From Solirubrobacterales bacterium (GTDB lineage Bacteria > Actinomycetota > Thermoleophilia > Solirubrobacterales > Solirubrobacteraceae), in contig JAATFK010000339.1 of the NCBI GenBank assembly GCA_015655225.1, positions 1 through 6,717 on the forward strand: a stretch of 6,717 bases of DNA, written 5' to 3'. Both the position numbers and the translations under genes were made by a program. The first letter of the stretch is position 1; the number at the start of each line of letters is the position of its first letter. Positions 1 to 5,225 of the stretch are shown in pieces. The notes under the pieces were generated by a model. The model saw nothing but the letters and a program-made list of their open reading frames with translations, was not told where the DNA came from and did not search any database.

Positions 1-127
1 ACTGGTGGTCGCCGGTCGCGTCGGCGAACGCGTCGATCGTCTCCTGCGTCACGAGCAGCCAGTCGCTGACGCCCAGCTCCTGACCGACGCGCGCCTTGAC
101 GTCGTCGATGCCGTTCAGCGTGATCAC
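1..127 (-). CDS. MaoC-family (R)-specific enoyl-CoA hydratase, N-terminal part (runs off left edge)
   Basis: Only the first 42 codons are present. The reading starts VITLNGIDDV and contains a VSDW segment followed by VTQETIDAFADATGDHQ. This is the characteristic N-terminus of single-domain hot-dog-fold MaoC dehydratases of the mycobacterial Rv0130/HtdZ type, which hydrate trans-2-enoyl-CoA to (R)-3-hydroxyacyl-CoA. D40 in the GDHQ motif fits the family's catalytic Asp; the partner His would lie a few residues beyond the window edge. The GTG start at 127 is chosen because a strong AGGAGG (136-141 on this strand) sits 8 nt upstream. Another thioesterase-like hot-dog protein is possible, but the TQE..DxFADATGDHQ pattern is quite specific. 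It diverges from the methyltransferase gene at 232. Confidence 0.88.
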   Translation of the reverse strand, partial: MITLNGIDDVKARVGQELGVSDWLLVTQETIDAFADATGDHQ

Positions 128-231
128 AGCGAAGGCCTCCTGTGGGAGCGGTCGGACGGGAACCGCCGCAAGGCTAGCCACGCACCCGCCGCGCCGCGTC
201 GCTTCCCGCCGATCCGCGACAATCGCTCTCG
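128..231. promoter_or_regulatory. Divergent intergenic region between MaoC hydratase and methyltransferase genes
   Basis: This 104-nt spacer must hold promoters for both directions. On the plus strand a weak -10-like GACAAT (218-223) ends 8 nt before the methyltransferase ATG, and there is no Shine-Dalgarno, so a leaderless transcript is possible. On the minus strand a TAGCCT hexamer (176-171) could serve as a -10 for the hydratase. No recognisable -35 is seen at standard spacing for either, so both assignments are tentative. Confidence 0.3.
136..141 (-). promoter_or_regulatory. Ribosome binding site of the MaoC-family gene
   Basis: AGGAGG on the minus strand lies 8 nt before the GTG at 127. 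It is the only strong Shine-Dalgarno in the divergent spacer and fixes GTG as the start of the hydratase. Confidence 0.75.
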
Positions 232-894
232 ATGCCGCTGCCGAAGGCCCTCCGGCGCCTCACCCCCGTCCGGCTGCGCGACGATCCGCGCCTGCGCGGC
301 GTCGCCGTCGGCGCGGGCCTGATCCCACCCCGCGCGCTGCACTCCCCCGCCGAGGCGGCGGCGATCGCCCGCCTCGCGACCGGCCGCCGCCGCGTCGTCG
401 AGATCGGCGTCTACGAGGGCGCCTCCGCCGTCGTCCTCGCCGACACCCTCGGCCCCGACGCCGACCTCCACCTGATCGACCCCTTCGTCGACGCCTCCGG
501 CTACGCGCTCCCGCCCGGCTGGGGCGCGCTGGCGGGCGCGACCAAGCGCGTCGTCGCCCGCGCCGCGCGCCGCCCGGGCGCGCCGCGCGTCCACTGGCAC
601 GTCGCCCGCAGCGACGACGTCGGGCGCGGCTGGCAGGGCCCGGTCGACCTCGTCTTCATCGACGGCGACCACAGCGAGGAGGGCTGCCGCCGCGACTGGG
701 AGCTGTGGCACCGCCATGTCGTGCCCGGCGGCGTCGTCGCGTTCCACGACGCCCGCCTCTCGCAGCCCGACGGCGACGGCGGACCCGGGCCGACGGCGGT
801 GGTCGACACGCTCTTCCGCGGCCCCGCGCCGCTGGAGGGCTGGACGATCGTGGACGAGACCGACCGGCTCGTCGCGGTCGAGCGGGACGCCTGA
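232..894 (+). CDS. Class I SAM-dependent methyltransferase (Methyltransf_24-like)
   Basis: A 220-aa protein with a Rossmann-type methyltransferase core. Motif I is VVEIGVYEGAS (residues 55-65, SAM binding). The acidic residue after strand beta2 is D83 in LHLIDPF. The DLVFIDGDHSEEG block (139-151) and PGGVVAFHDA (165-174) are typical of the Methyltransf_24 / cephalosporin-hydroxylase-like group, where the FIDGDH and FHD acids and histidines are conserved. It should transfer a methyl group from SAM, but nothing in the sequence identifies the substrate. There is no signal peptide or membrane segment; the basic N-terminus (KALRRLTPVRLRDD) is likely a short helix. No Shine-Dalgarno precedes the ATG, so leaderless translation is likely. 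The stop lies 3 nt before the next ATG, so it is probably cotranscribed with the exonuclease gene. Confidence 0.85.
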   Translation: MPLPKALRRLTPVRLRDDPRLRGVAVGAGLIPPRALHSPAEAAAIARLATGRRRVVEIGVYEGASAVVLADTLGPDADLHLIDPFVDASGYALPPGWGALAGATKRVVARAARRPGAPRVHWHVARSDDVGRGWQGPVDLVFIDGDHSEEGCRRDWELWHRHVVPGGVVAFHDARLSQPDGDGGPGPTAVVDTLFRGPAPLEGWTIVDETDRLVAVERDA

Positions 895-897
895 GCG

Positions 898-1776
898 ATG
901 GCCGACGGCCCCGCCCCGCTGCTCGTCGTCGACGCCCCGTCGCTCCTCTACCGGGCCTTCTTCGCGCTGCCGGACTCGATCACCGACGGCGACGGCACGC
1001 CCGTCAACGCCCTGCTCGGCGCGACCAACGCGATCCTCCGCGTCGTGGCCGACCACGAGCCGCGCGCGGTCGTGATCTGCGACGGCGCCGAGGCCGCCCA
1101 CTACCGCGTCGAGCGCTATCCCGGCTATCACGCCGCCCGCCCGCCGGTCCCCGACGGCCTCGTCCCGCAGCTCGCCCGCGCCGACCGGCTGTTCTCCGCG
1201 CTCGGCTGGCTGACCGACCGCCACGACACGCTCGAGGCCGACGACCTGCTCGGCTCCTACGCGCGCGCCGAGAGCGCGGCCGGAGGCCGCGCGCTGCTGA
1301 TGACCGGCGACCGCGACCTCTACCAGTGCGCCACCGACGCGGTCACCGTGCTCTACCTGAAGACCGGCGTGAAAGGCTTCGAGGAGACCGGGCCGGCACA
1401 GGTCGAGGCCCGCTACGGGATCCCACCGGCGCTCGTCCCCGACTTCATCGCGCTGCGCGGCGACCAGTCCGACGGCCTGCCGGGCGCGAGAGGGATCGGC
1501 GAGAAGACGGCCGCCGACCTGCTGCGCCGCCACGGCTCGCTCGACGCCGCGATCGCGGCGGCCGACGGCGAGAGACCGCGCGTCGCGGCGGCGCTGCGCG
1601 ACCAGGCCGACGAGCTGCGCGGGTTCCTCGACGTGGCGACGCTGCGACCGGTCGACGTGACGCGACCGCCCGATCGCGAGACCGACCTCGCCGGCGGCGC
1701 CGAGGCGGCCGCCGCGCTCGGCATGAACCGGCTCGCGAGACGGCTGCGCGCGGCCGAGAGCGTCAGCGACCTCTAG
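898..1776 (+). CDS. Stand-alone 5'-3' exonuclease (PIN + H3TH, DNA polymerase I N-terminal domain type)
   Basis: A 292-aa FEN-like nuclease matching the N-terminal 5' nuclease domain of DNA polymerase I, with no polymerase domain after it. Family landmarks appear in order: VVDAPSLLYRAFFALP (D12), CDG (D62), RYPGYHAARPPVP (helical arch, 73-85), EADDLL (E113, D115, D116), TGDRDLYQ (D138, D140), and LRGDQSDGLPGARGIGEKTA (D189, D192). The last block leads into the helix-hairpin-helix (about 194-209) that binds the DNA duplex. All expected metal-binding acids are present, so it should be active on 5' flaps or RNA primers. The canonical SDN of polymerase I is SDG here, a variant I associate with small actinobacterial exonucleases. 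Its role probably overlaps with polA in Okazaki-fragment processing or repair. It starts 3 nt after the methyltransferase stop, with no clear RBS, suggesting coupled translation. Confidence 0.93.
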   Translation: MADGPAPLLVVDAPSLLYRAFFALPDSITDGDGTPVNALLGATNAILRVVADHEPRAVVICDGAEAAHYRVERYPGYHAARPPVPDGLVPQLARADRLFSALGWLTDRHDTLEADDLLGSYARAESAAGGRALLMTGDRDLYQCATDAVTVLYLKTGVKGFEETGPAQVEARYGIPPALVPDFIALRGDQSDGLPGARGIGEKTAADLLRRHGSLDAAIAAADGERPRVAAALRDQADELRGFLDVATLRPVDVTRPPDRETDLAGGAEAAAALGMNRLARRLRAAESVSDL

Positions 1777-1795
1777 CCGGCGCTCGCGCCGGGCT
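1775..1795 (+). terminator. GC-rich hairpin at the end of the exonuclease gene
   Basis: CCGGCG (1777-1782), a CTCG loop and CGCCGG (1787-1792) form a perfect 6-bp stem, extendable with a one-base bulge through G1776-C1794. It begins right at the TAG stop of the exonuclease gene and lies between convergent genes. There is no T tract, so it is at best a U-less actinobacterial-type terminator; by symmetry it could also act on minus-strand transcripts. Confidence 0.4.
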
Positions 1796-1811
1796 GGCCG
1801 CCGCGCGGGAG

Positions 1812-1829
1812 CGGCGCTCGCCGGCGCCG
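1812..1829 (-). terminator. GC-rich hairpin downstream of ychF
   Basis: CGGCGC (1812-1817), a 6-nt loop and GCGCCG (1824-1829) form a 6-bp stem, 11 nt past the ychF stop on the minus strand. It has no T tract. In DNA this GC-rich, short stems arise by chance, so the call rests mainly on its position between convergent genes. Confidence 0.35.
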
Positions 1830-1840
1830 TGGGCGAGCCG

Positions 1841-2926
1841 CTAGGGGGTGAATCTCACGGTGATCACGTCACCGTCCTGCATCACGTAGTCACGTCCCTC
1901 GACCCGCAGCGTGCCTCTGTCGCGCGCGGCCGCGTAGCCGCCCGCGTCGAGCAGCTCTCTCCAGCCGATCACCTCGGCGCGGACGAAGCCGCGCTGGATG
2001 TCGGAGTGGATCTCACCGGCGGCGTGCCAGGCGGTCAGCCCGCGTCTGAGGTGCCACGACTGCGCACGCACCCCGCTGCCGACGGTGAAGAACGTGTTCA
2101 GCTCCAGCAGGTCGAACGCGCCCCGCACGATCCGCTTCAGGCCGGACTCGGCGATCCCCAGCTCGGCGCGCATGACGGCCGCCTCCTCGTCGTCCAGCTC
2201 CGACAGCTCGGCCTCGATCCGGGAGGAGATCGCGACCGCCTTGGCGGCGTGGCTGGCGGCGTGCGCGGCGATCTCGGGCGGCACCTCGTCGGTGCCCTCG
2301 TCGACGTTCGCGACGAACAGGACCGGCTTGGCGGTCAGCATCGCCAGCTCGCGGACCGCGCCGGCGGCGTCGGCGGGCGGCGGGACGGTGCGCGCCGGCT
2401 GGCCGGCCTGGAGCGCGGGGATCAGCTCTCTCAGCCACGCCTCCTCGGCGATCGCCGCCTTGTCGCCGCTGCGCGCTGCCCGCACGACGCGGCCCTCGCG
2501 CCGCTCGGCCTGCTCGAGGTCGGCGTAGATCAGCTCGGTCTCGATCGTCTCGATGTCGGCGAGCGGGTCGACGCGGCCGTCGGGGTGGATCACGTTGTCG
2601 TCGTGGTGCGCGCGCACCACGTGGACGATCGCGTCGGTCTCGCGGATGTTGGCGAGGAATCTGTTGCCGAGCCCCTCGCCCTCGGACGCGCCTCTGACGA
2701 GCCCGGCGATGTCGTGGAAGTCGATCGTGTCCGGCACGATCTCCGACGCGCCCAGCAGCTCGCTCAGCGCGTCGAGCCGCTCGTCGATCACCGGCAGCAC
2801 CGCGACGTTCGGCTCGATCGTCGTGAACGGGTAGTTCGCGGCCTCCGCACCGGCGCGCGTGAGCGCGTTGAAGAGCGAGGACTTGCCGGCGTTCGGCATC
2901 CCCACGATCCCGACCTTCATCGGCAT
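1841..2926 (-). CDS. ychF: YchF/OLA1-type ribosome-associated ATPase (Obg family)
   Basis: A 361-aa protein of normal YchF length. The G domain shows the P-loop GMPNAGKSS (9-17), PFTTIEPN (33-40), DIAGLVRGASEGEGLGN (72-88), and NVDE (207-210) in place of NKxD, the signature that makes YchF prefer ATP over GTP. H114 lies in VIHPDG, matching the E. coli YchF histidine implicated in ribosome-stimulated ATP hydrolysis. A helical insert follows (about 130-170 and 235-265), then the C-terminal TGS domain (about 280-361: FFTVGSGVRAQSWHLRRG, AGEIHSDIQRGF, YVMQDGDVITVRF). YchF binds ribosomes and modulates stress responses. The start at 2926 (MPMKVGIVG) is preferred to the ATG at 2920 because of the GGGAGGA upstream. 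Its first 10 nt overlap the end of the PAP2 gene, implying coupled translation. No cysteine is present. Seven of 30 arginines use AGA. Confidence 0.97.
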   Translation of the reverse strand: MPMKVGIVGMPNAGKSSLFNALTRAGAEAANYPFTTIEPNVAVLPVIDERLDALSELLGASEIVPDTIDFHDIAGLVRGASEGEGLGNRFLANIRETDAIVHVVRAHHDDNVIHPDGRVDPLADIETIETELIYADLEQAERREGRVVRAARSGDKAAIAEEAWLRELIPALQAGQPARTVPPPADAAGAVRELAMLTAKPVLFVANVDEGTDEVPPEIAAHAASHAAKAVAISSRIEAELSELDDEEAAVMRAELGIAESGLKRIVRGAFDLLELNTFFTVGSGVRAQSWHLRRGLTAWHAAGEIHSDIQRGFVRAEVIGWRELLDAGGYAAARDRGTLRVEGRDYVMQDGDVITVRFTP

Positions 2927-3426
2927 GCGCCGGTCCTCCCGATCGCGGTCCCGAGCGCCGCGCCGACGAGCACGTCGGAGGGGTAGTGCACGCCGAGATA
3001 GAGGCGCGAGTAGGCCATCGCTCCCGCGACCAGGCGCAGCGGCAGCGCCGGCACGAGGCCGGCGTAGGCGCGGGCGGCCGCGAACGACGAGGTCGCGTGC
3101 GCGCTGGGGAAGCTCAGCTGGGTCGGCGTCGCCATCAGCGGCGGCAGGTCGGCGAGCTGGGGCCGCGGCCGCCGCACGGCGAGCTTGATCGCCTGGTTGG
3201 CGACGTAGGAGACGACGACCGACGCGAGCGCGCGCAGCCAGCGCCCGCGCCGCGGCCGGTCGACCAGCGCGCCGCCGGCGCCGAGCGCGAGCCACAGCGC
3301 GGCGTGCTGCCCGAGCCGCGAGTAGGCGCGCACGGCGCGCTCCGCGTCGGGCGTGTGGCCGGCGCGGCGCGCGAGGCGGAGCGCCGCGAGGTCGAGCGCG
3401 CGCGGCGAGACGGGCAGGTGCGGCAA
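2917..3426 (-). CDS. PAP2-superfamily membrane phosphatase
   Basis: A 169-aa integral membrane protein with all three phosphatidic acid phosphatase type 2 motifs: KLAVRRPRP (81-89, KxxxxxxRP), SFPSAHA (105-111, the PSGH motif with A for G), and SRLYLGVHYPSD (140-151, SRxxxxxHxxxD). H147 would be the nucleophile and H110 the general acid. Hydrophobic segments at about 42-54, 65-79, 131-139 and 152-162 are the likely membrane helices. The family dephosphorylates lipid phosphates such as undecaprenyl diphosphate, phosphatidate or prenyl diphosphates; the substrate cannot be told from sequence. The start is TTG at 3426, without a Shine-Dalgarno and 10 nt after the mini-ORF stop. A GTG at residue 32 would keep all motifs but lose the LDLAALRLARR segment, which looks like part of the domain. 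It overlaps ychF by 10 nt. Confidence 0.9.
   Translation of the reverse strand: MPHLPVSPRALDLAALRLARRAGHTPDAERAVRAYSRLGQHAALWLALGAGGALVDRPRRGRWLRALASVVVSYVANQAIKLAVRRPRPQLADLPPLMATPTQLSFPSAHATSSFAAARAYAGLVPALPLRLVAGAMAYSRLYLGVHYPSDVLVGAALGTAIGRTGACR
2934..2940 (-). promoter_or_regulatory. Ribosome binding site of ychF, inside the PAP2 gene
   Basis: GGGAGGA on the minus strand leaves 8 nt between GGAGG and ATG 2926, but 14 nt to the alternative ATG 2920, so it decides for the start at 2926. It lies within the last codons of the PAP2 gene. Confidence 0.8.
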
Positions 3427-3436
3427 GGAGGCTCGC

Positions 3437-3463
3437 TCAGAGCCCGAAGCCGACGCGCTGCTC
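3437..3463 (-). repeat. Direct repeat copy B (EQRVGFGL-stop coding tail)
   Basis: This 27-nt segment encodes EQRVGFGL plus TGA and matches 3493-3519 at 23 of 27 positions. The differing codons are CGC, GTC, GGC and CTC here versus CGT, GTG, GGG and CTG in copy A. The offset is 56 nt, so the copies lie in different reading frames. Confidence 0.85.
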
Positions 3464-3496
3464 GGGGAGAGCAGCTGCCAGGCGCTCGCGAGTCAC
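3437..3496 (-). CDS. 19-codon mini-ORF repeating the C-terminal tail of the preceding gene
   Basis: Reading from GTG at 3496 gives MTRERLAAALPEQRVGFGL followed by TGA. The GTG overlaps the TGA of the 74-aa gene (GTGA, 4 nt), a standard coupling arrangement, and the ORF ends 10 nt before the TTG of the PAP2 gene. Its last eight residues, EQRVGFGL, and the stop are identical to the end of the preceding protein. At DNA level the four differences in 27 nt are all synonymous third positions. It may be a real small peptide, a coupling ORF that feeds ribosomes to the PAP2 start, a -1 frameshift extension of the 74-aa protein, or the remnant of a deleted tandem paralogue. Translation is not proven. 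Confidence 0.4.
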   Translation of the reverse strand: MTRERLAAALPEQRVGFGL

Positions 3497-3519
3497 AGCC
3501 CGAACCCCACACGCTGCTC
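3493..3519 (-). repeat. Direct repeat copy A (tail of the 74-aa gene)
   Basis: This is the C-terminal coding end of the 74-aa protein, and is the likely parent of copy B at 3437-3463. Similarity does not extend upstream of the GAG codon; after the stop only a shifted GCGAGC is shared. Confidence 0.85.
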
Positions 3520-3717
3520 GCCGCCTTCGAGGCGAATGAAGATGACCTTCGAGAGGTCGAGGACGATCGTCCCGTCCTCGCTGTCCAGCTCGAACCAGCC
3601 GCCCTGTCCGGTCGCGAGCGACGTGCGCAGCTCACCGAGCTGCTCCGCCGAGACGCGCGCCGCGAGCGCCTGGCCGTGAAAGCCGATGCTGATCCGCTGC
3701 AGCTTGGTGTCCGCCAT
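3493..3717 (-). CDS. Conserved-looking small protein of unknown function (74 aa)
   Basis: I do not recognise the family. The protein begins MADTKLQRISIGFHGQALAA and ends EQRVGFGL. The alternation of hydrophobic residues suggests a small beta-rich fold: strand LQRISIGF (6-13), strand ALAARVS (17-23), helix AEQLGELRTSLAT (24-36), strand GWFELDS (40-46), strand GTIVLDLSKVIFIRLE (49-64), strand QRVGFGL (68-74). There is no cysteine, signal peptide or membrane segment, so it is probably cytosolic. The start is well supported: ATG at 3717 shares its A with the epimerase stop (TGATG), and GGAGGG (3729-3724) lies 6 nt upstream. Coupling to the epimerase gene suggests cotranslation but not necessarily a shared pathway. 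Its tail is repeated in the following mini-ORF. Confidence 0.85.
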   Translation of the reverse strand: MADTKLQRISIGFHGQALAARVSAEQLGELRTSLATGQGGWFELDSEDGTIVLDLSKVIFIRLEGGEQRVGFGL

Positions 3718-4127
3718 CAGTGTCCCTCCGCAGGTTGGACGATCTCCGTCAGTACGCCGCCGGTCGCGGCAGGATGCACGAACGCGACGCGGGAGCCGCG
3801 GATGCCGATCCGCGGCGTCTCGTCGATCAGGCGCGTGCCGGCCGCCTTGAGGGCGGCGAGGGTCGCGTCGATGTCGGGGACCTGGTAGGCCACGTGGTGG
3901 ATTCCCGGTCCCTTTCTCGCGAGGTATCTGCCGACCGGCGTCTCGGGGCCGAGCGGCGCCAGCAGCTCGACGTGGCCCTCGCCGACGTCGAGCAGGATCG
4001 CCTCGACGCCCTGCTCGGTCACCGTCTCGCGGTGGACGACGGGCATCCCGAGCGTCTCGGCGTAGAGCGCGAGCGACGCGTCGAGGTCTTCGACGGCGAC
4101 GCCGATGTGATCGATCCGGCCGAGCAT
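3717..4127 (-). CDS. mce: Methylmalonyl-CoA epimerase
   Basis: A 136-aa vicinal-oxygen-chelate (glyoxalase fold) protein with two beta-alpha-beta-beta-beta halves. Specific epimerase features are DHIGVAVEDLDASLALY (6-22), GHVELLAPLG (51-60), GPGIHHVAYQVPDID (73-87), IDETPRIGIRGSRVAFVHP (101-119) and GGVLTEIVQP (123-132). Likely metal ligands are H7, E54, H77 or H78, and E128. It interconverts (2S)- and (2R)-methylmalonyl-CoA between propionyl-CoA carboxylase and the B12-dependent mutase, in propionate, odd-chain fatty acid or branched amino-acid breakdown. Neither partner is in this window. The ATG at 4127 gives the usual family length and N-terminus; no strong RBS is visible, and the upstream gene ends 13 nt before. 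AGA codons occur in GRYLARKG. Confidence 0.95.
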   Translation of the reverse strand: MLGRIDHIGVAVEDLDASLALYAETLGMPVVHRETVTEQGVEAILLDVGEGHVELLAPLGPETPVGRYLARKGPGIHHVAYQVPDIDATLAALKAAGTRLIDETPRIGIRGSRVAFVHPAATGGVLTEIVQPAEGH

Positions 4128-4140
4128 TCGGGCGCTGAGC

Positions 4141-5223
4141 CTACTCGACCGCTTCGAGCCGCGAGTTCGGGCGATAGCGGCGGCCGACCTTCGCGCGCGG
4201 CTGGCCGCCCACCAGCACGACGTCGGCGGTGAAGTCGTTCTGCCCCCGGATCAGCGACGAGCCGACGCCGTAGGCGTCGACCGGGATCGAGGCGTCCTCG
4301 AAGCGGCGGATGCGCTCGGCGTCGAAGCCGCCGGAGGCGACGATTCTGACCTCGGGGAAGCCGGCGTCGTCGAGCGCGCCGCGGACGTTCTCGACCAGCT
4401 GGGGGTTGACGCCGGTCGGCTTGAAGGTCCCCATCTGCTCCCACAGGGAGCGGTCGACCATGCTCTCGCTCGTGTCGAGGCGCACGCCCCAGAGGCGGTC
4501 GCCGAGCGCGTGCGCGACCGCGAGCGAGGTCGCGACCGAGTCGTTGTCGAAGTCGACCAGGACGGTCACGTTGACGTCGGGGTGGTAGCGGTCGGCGAAC
4601 TTGCGCGCGGCCAGCACGGTGTCGCCGTCGTAGGCGGCGATCAGGCCGTGCGGGACGGTGCCGATCCCGCGGCCGCCCCACCACGACGCCTGCGCCTCGG
4701 TCGAGACGCCGATCGCGCCGGCGATGTGCGCGCCCCAGCCGTCGCCGGTCTGCACGAGCCAGTGGTCGTGGCGGGCGGGGAAGTAGAAGATCGGCTTCGA
4801 GCGCGCCGCCTCGACGACCGCGCGGACGTTGCGCATGATCAGCGAGCGGCGCGCCATCGAGCCGAGGAAGACCGTCTCCAGATGGGCGAACAGCGCGTAG
4901 TCGCCGGTGATCGTCATGACCGTCTCGTGCGGGGCGATCGGGTCGCCCTCGTAGAGCGCGCGCACCTCCAGCTGGTCCCAGCCGTCGACCCACTCGCCGT
5001 TCGCGGCGCGCGTGCCGGCGCCGAGCTTGAGGATCGCGATCGCCTCGTCGATCCCGCCCAGGAACGACTGCTCCTTCTGGAACACCTGCATCGTGACCCG
5101 CGGATGGTGGTCGTCGTGCTCCAGCAGCTGCTTGGTCGAGACGAAGTAGGCGTCCGAGTAGTAGCCGTCGCGGATCCGCTCGACCGGCAGGCGGAAGATC
5201 TCGGGGGCGAGGCGGTCGGTCAC
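4141..5223 (-). CDS. pncB: Nicotinate phosphoribosyltransferase
   Basis: A 360-aa type II phosphoribosyltransferase of the short nicotinate PRTase branch. Visible landmarks are the N-terminal DGYYSDAYF (19-27); YEGDPIAPHETVMTITG (91-107); LETVFLGSMARRS (115-127); FPARHDHW (148-155); GTVPHGLIAAYDGD (188-201), with H192 at the place of the family's phosphorylated histidine; VDFDND (223-228); VRLDTSES (247-254); ASGGFD (296-301); and the phosphate-binding GVGSSL (319-324). It makes nicotinate mononucleotide from nicotinate and PRPP with ATP hydrolysis, the first step of NAD salvage in the Preiss-Handler pathway. Quinolinate PRTase is a distant relative, but its specific basic residues are not what I see. 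GTG at 5223 is taken as start: it lies 2 nt after the peptidase stop, and the reading frame has no ATG near this N-terminus. No clear RBS is present, so translation is probably coupled. Confidence 0.93.
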   Translation of the reverse strand: MTDRLAPEIFRLPVERIRDGYYSDAYFVSTKQLLEHDDHHPRVTMQVFQKEQSFLGGIDEAIAILKLGAGTRAANGEWVDGWDQLEVRALYEGDPIAPHETVMTITGDYALFAHLETVFLGSMARRSLIMRNVRAVVEAARSKPIFYFPARHDHWLVQTGDGWGAHIAGAIGVSTEAQASWWGGRGIGTVPHGLIAAYDGDTVLAARKFADRYHPDVNVTVLVDFDNDSVATSLAVAHALGDRLWGVRLDTSESMVDRSLWEQMGTFKPTGVNPQLVENVRGALDDAGFPEVRIVASGGFDAERIRRFEDASIPVDAYGVGSSLIRGQNDFTADVVLVGGQPRAKVGRRYRPNSRLEAVE

Positions 5224-5225
5224 GG

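Noticed and set aside
892..900. Possible fusion or frameshift between methyltransferase and exonuclease
   Set aside because: A clean TGA, a 3-nt gap and ATG; both proteins have complete domains and normal lengths.
124..1533. Long minus-strand open frame of 469 codons
   Set aside because: Low-complexity Val/Gly/Ala/Arg antisense shadow of the two plus-strand genes, with no recognisable domain.
96..1844. Long plus-strand open frame of 582 codons
   Set aside because: It is an Arg/Pro-rich shadow out of frame with the methyltransferase and exonuclease genes, both of which have clear family motifs. Such long shadows are expected at this GC content.
1829..2986. Plus-strand open frame opposite ychF (385 codons)
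   Set aside because: Antisense shadow of ychF; composition is typical of the complement of a GC-rich coding frame.
2927..3295. N-terminal extension of ychF
   Set aside because: The extension is a shadow of the PAP2 gene; the YchF family begins at MxxKxGIVG, and a good RBS sits just before ATG 2926.
2986..3888. Plus-strand open frame of 300 codons opposite PAP2, the 74-aa gene and part of mce
   Set aside because: It covers three genes with motifs or RBS support on the other strand, and its own product is a low-complexity Arg/Ala/Glu string.
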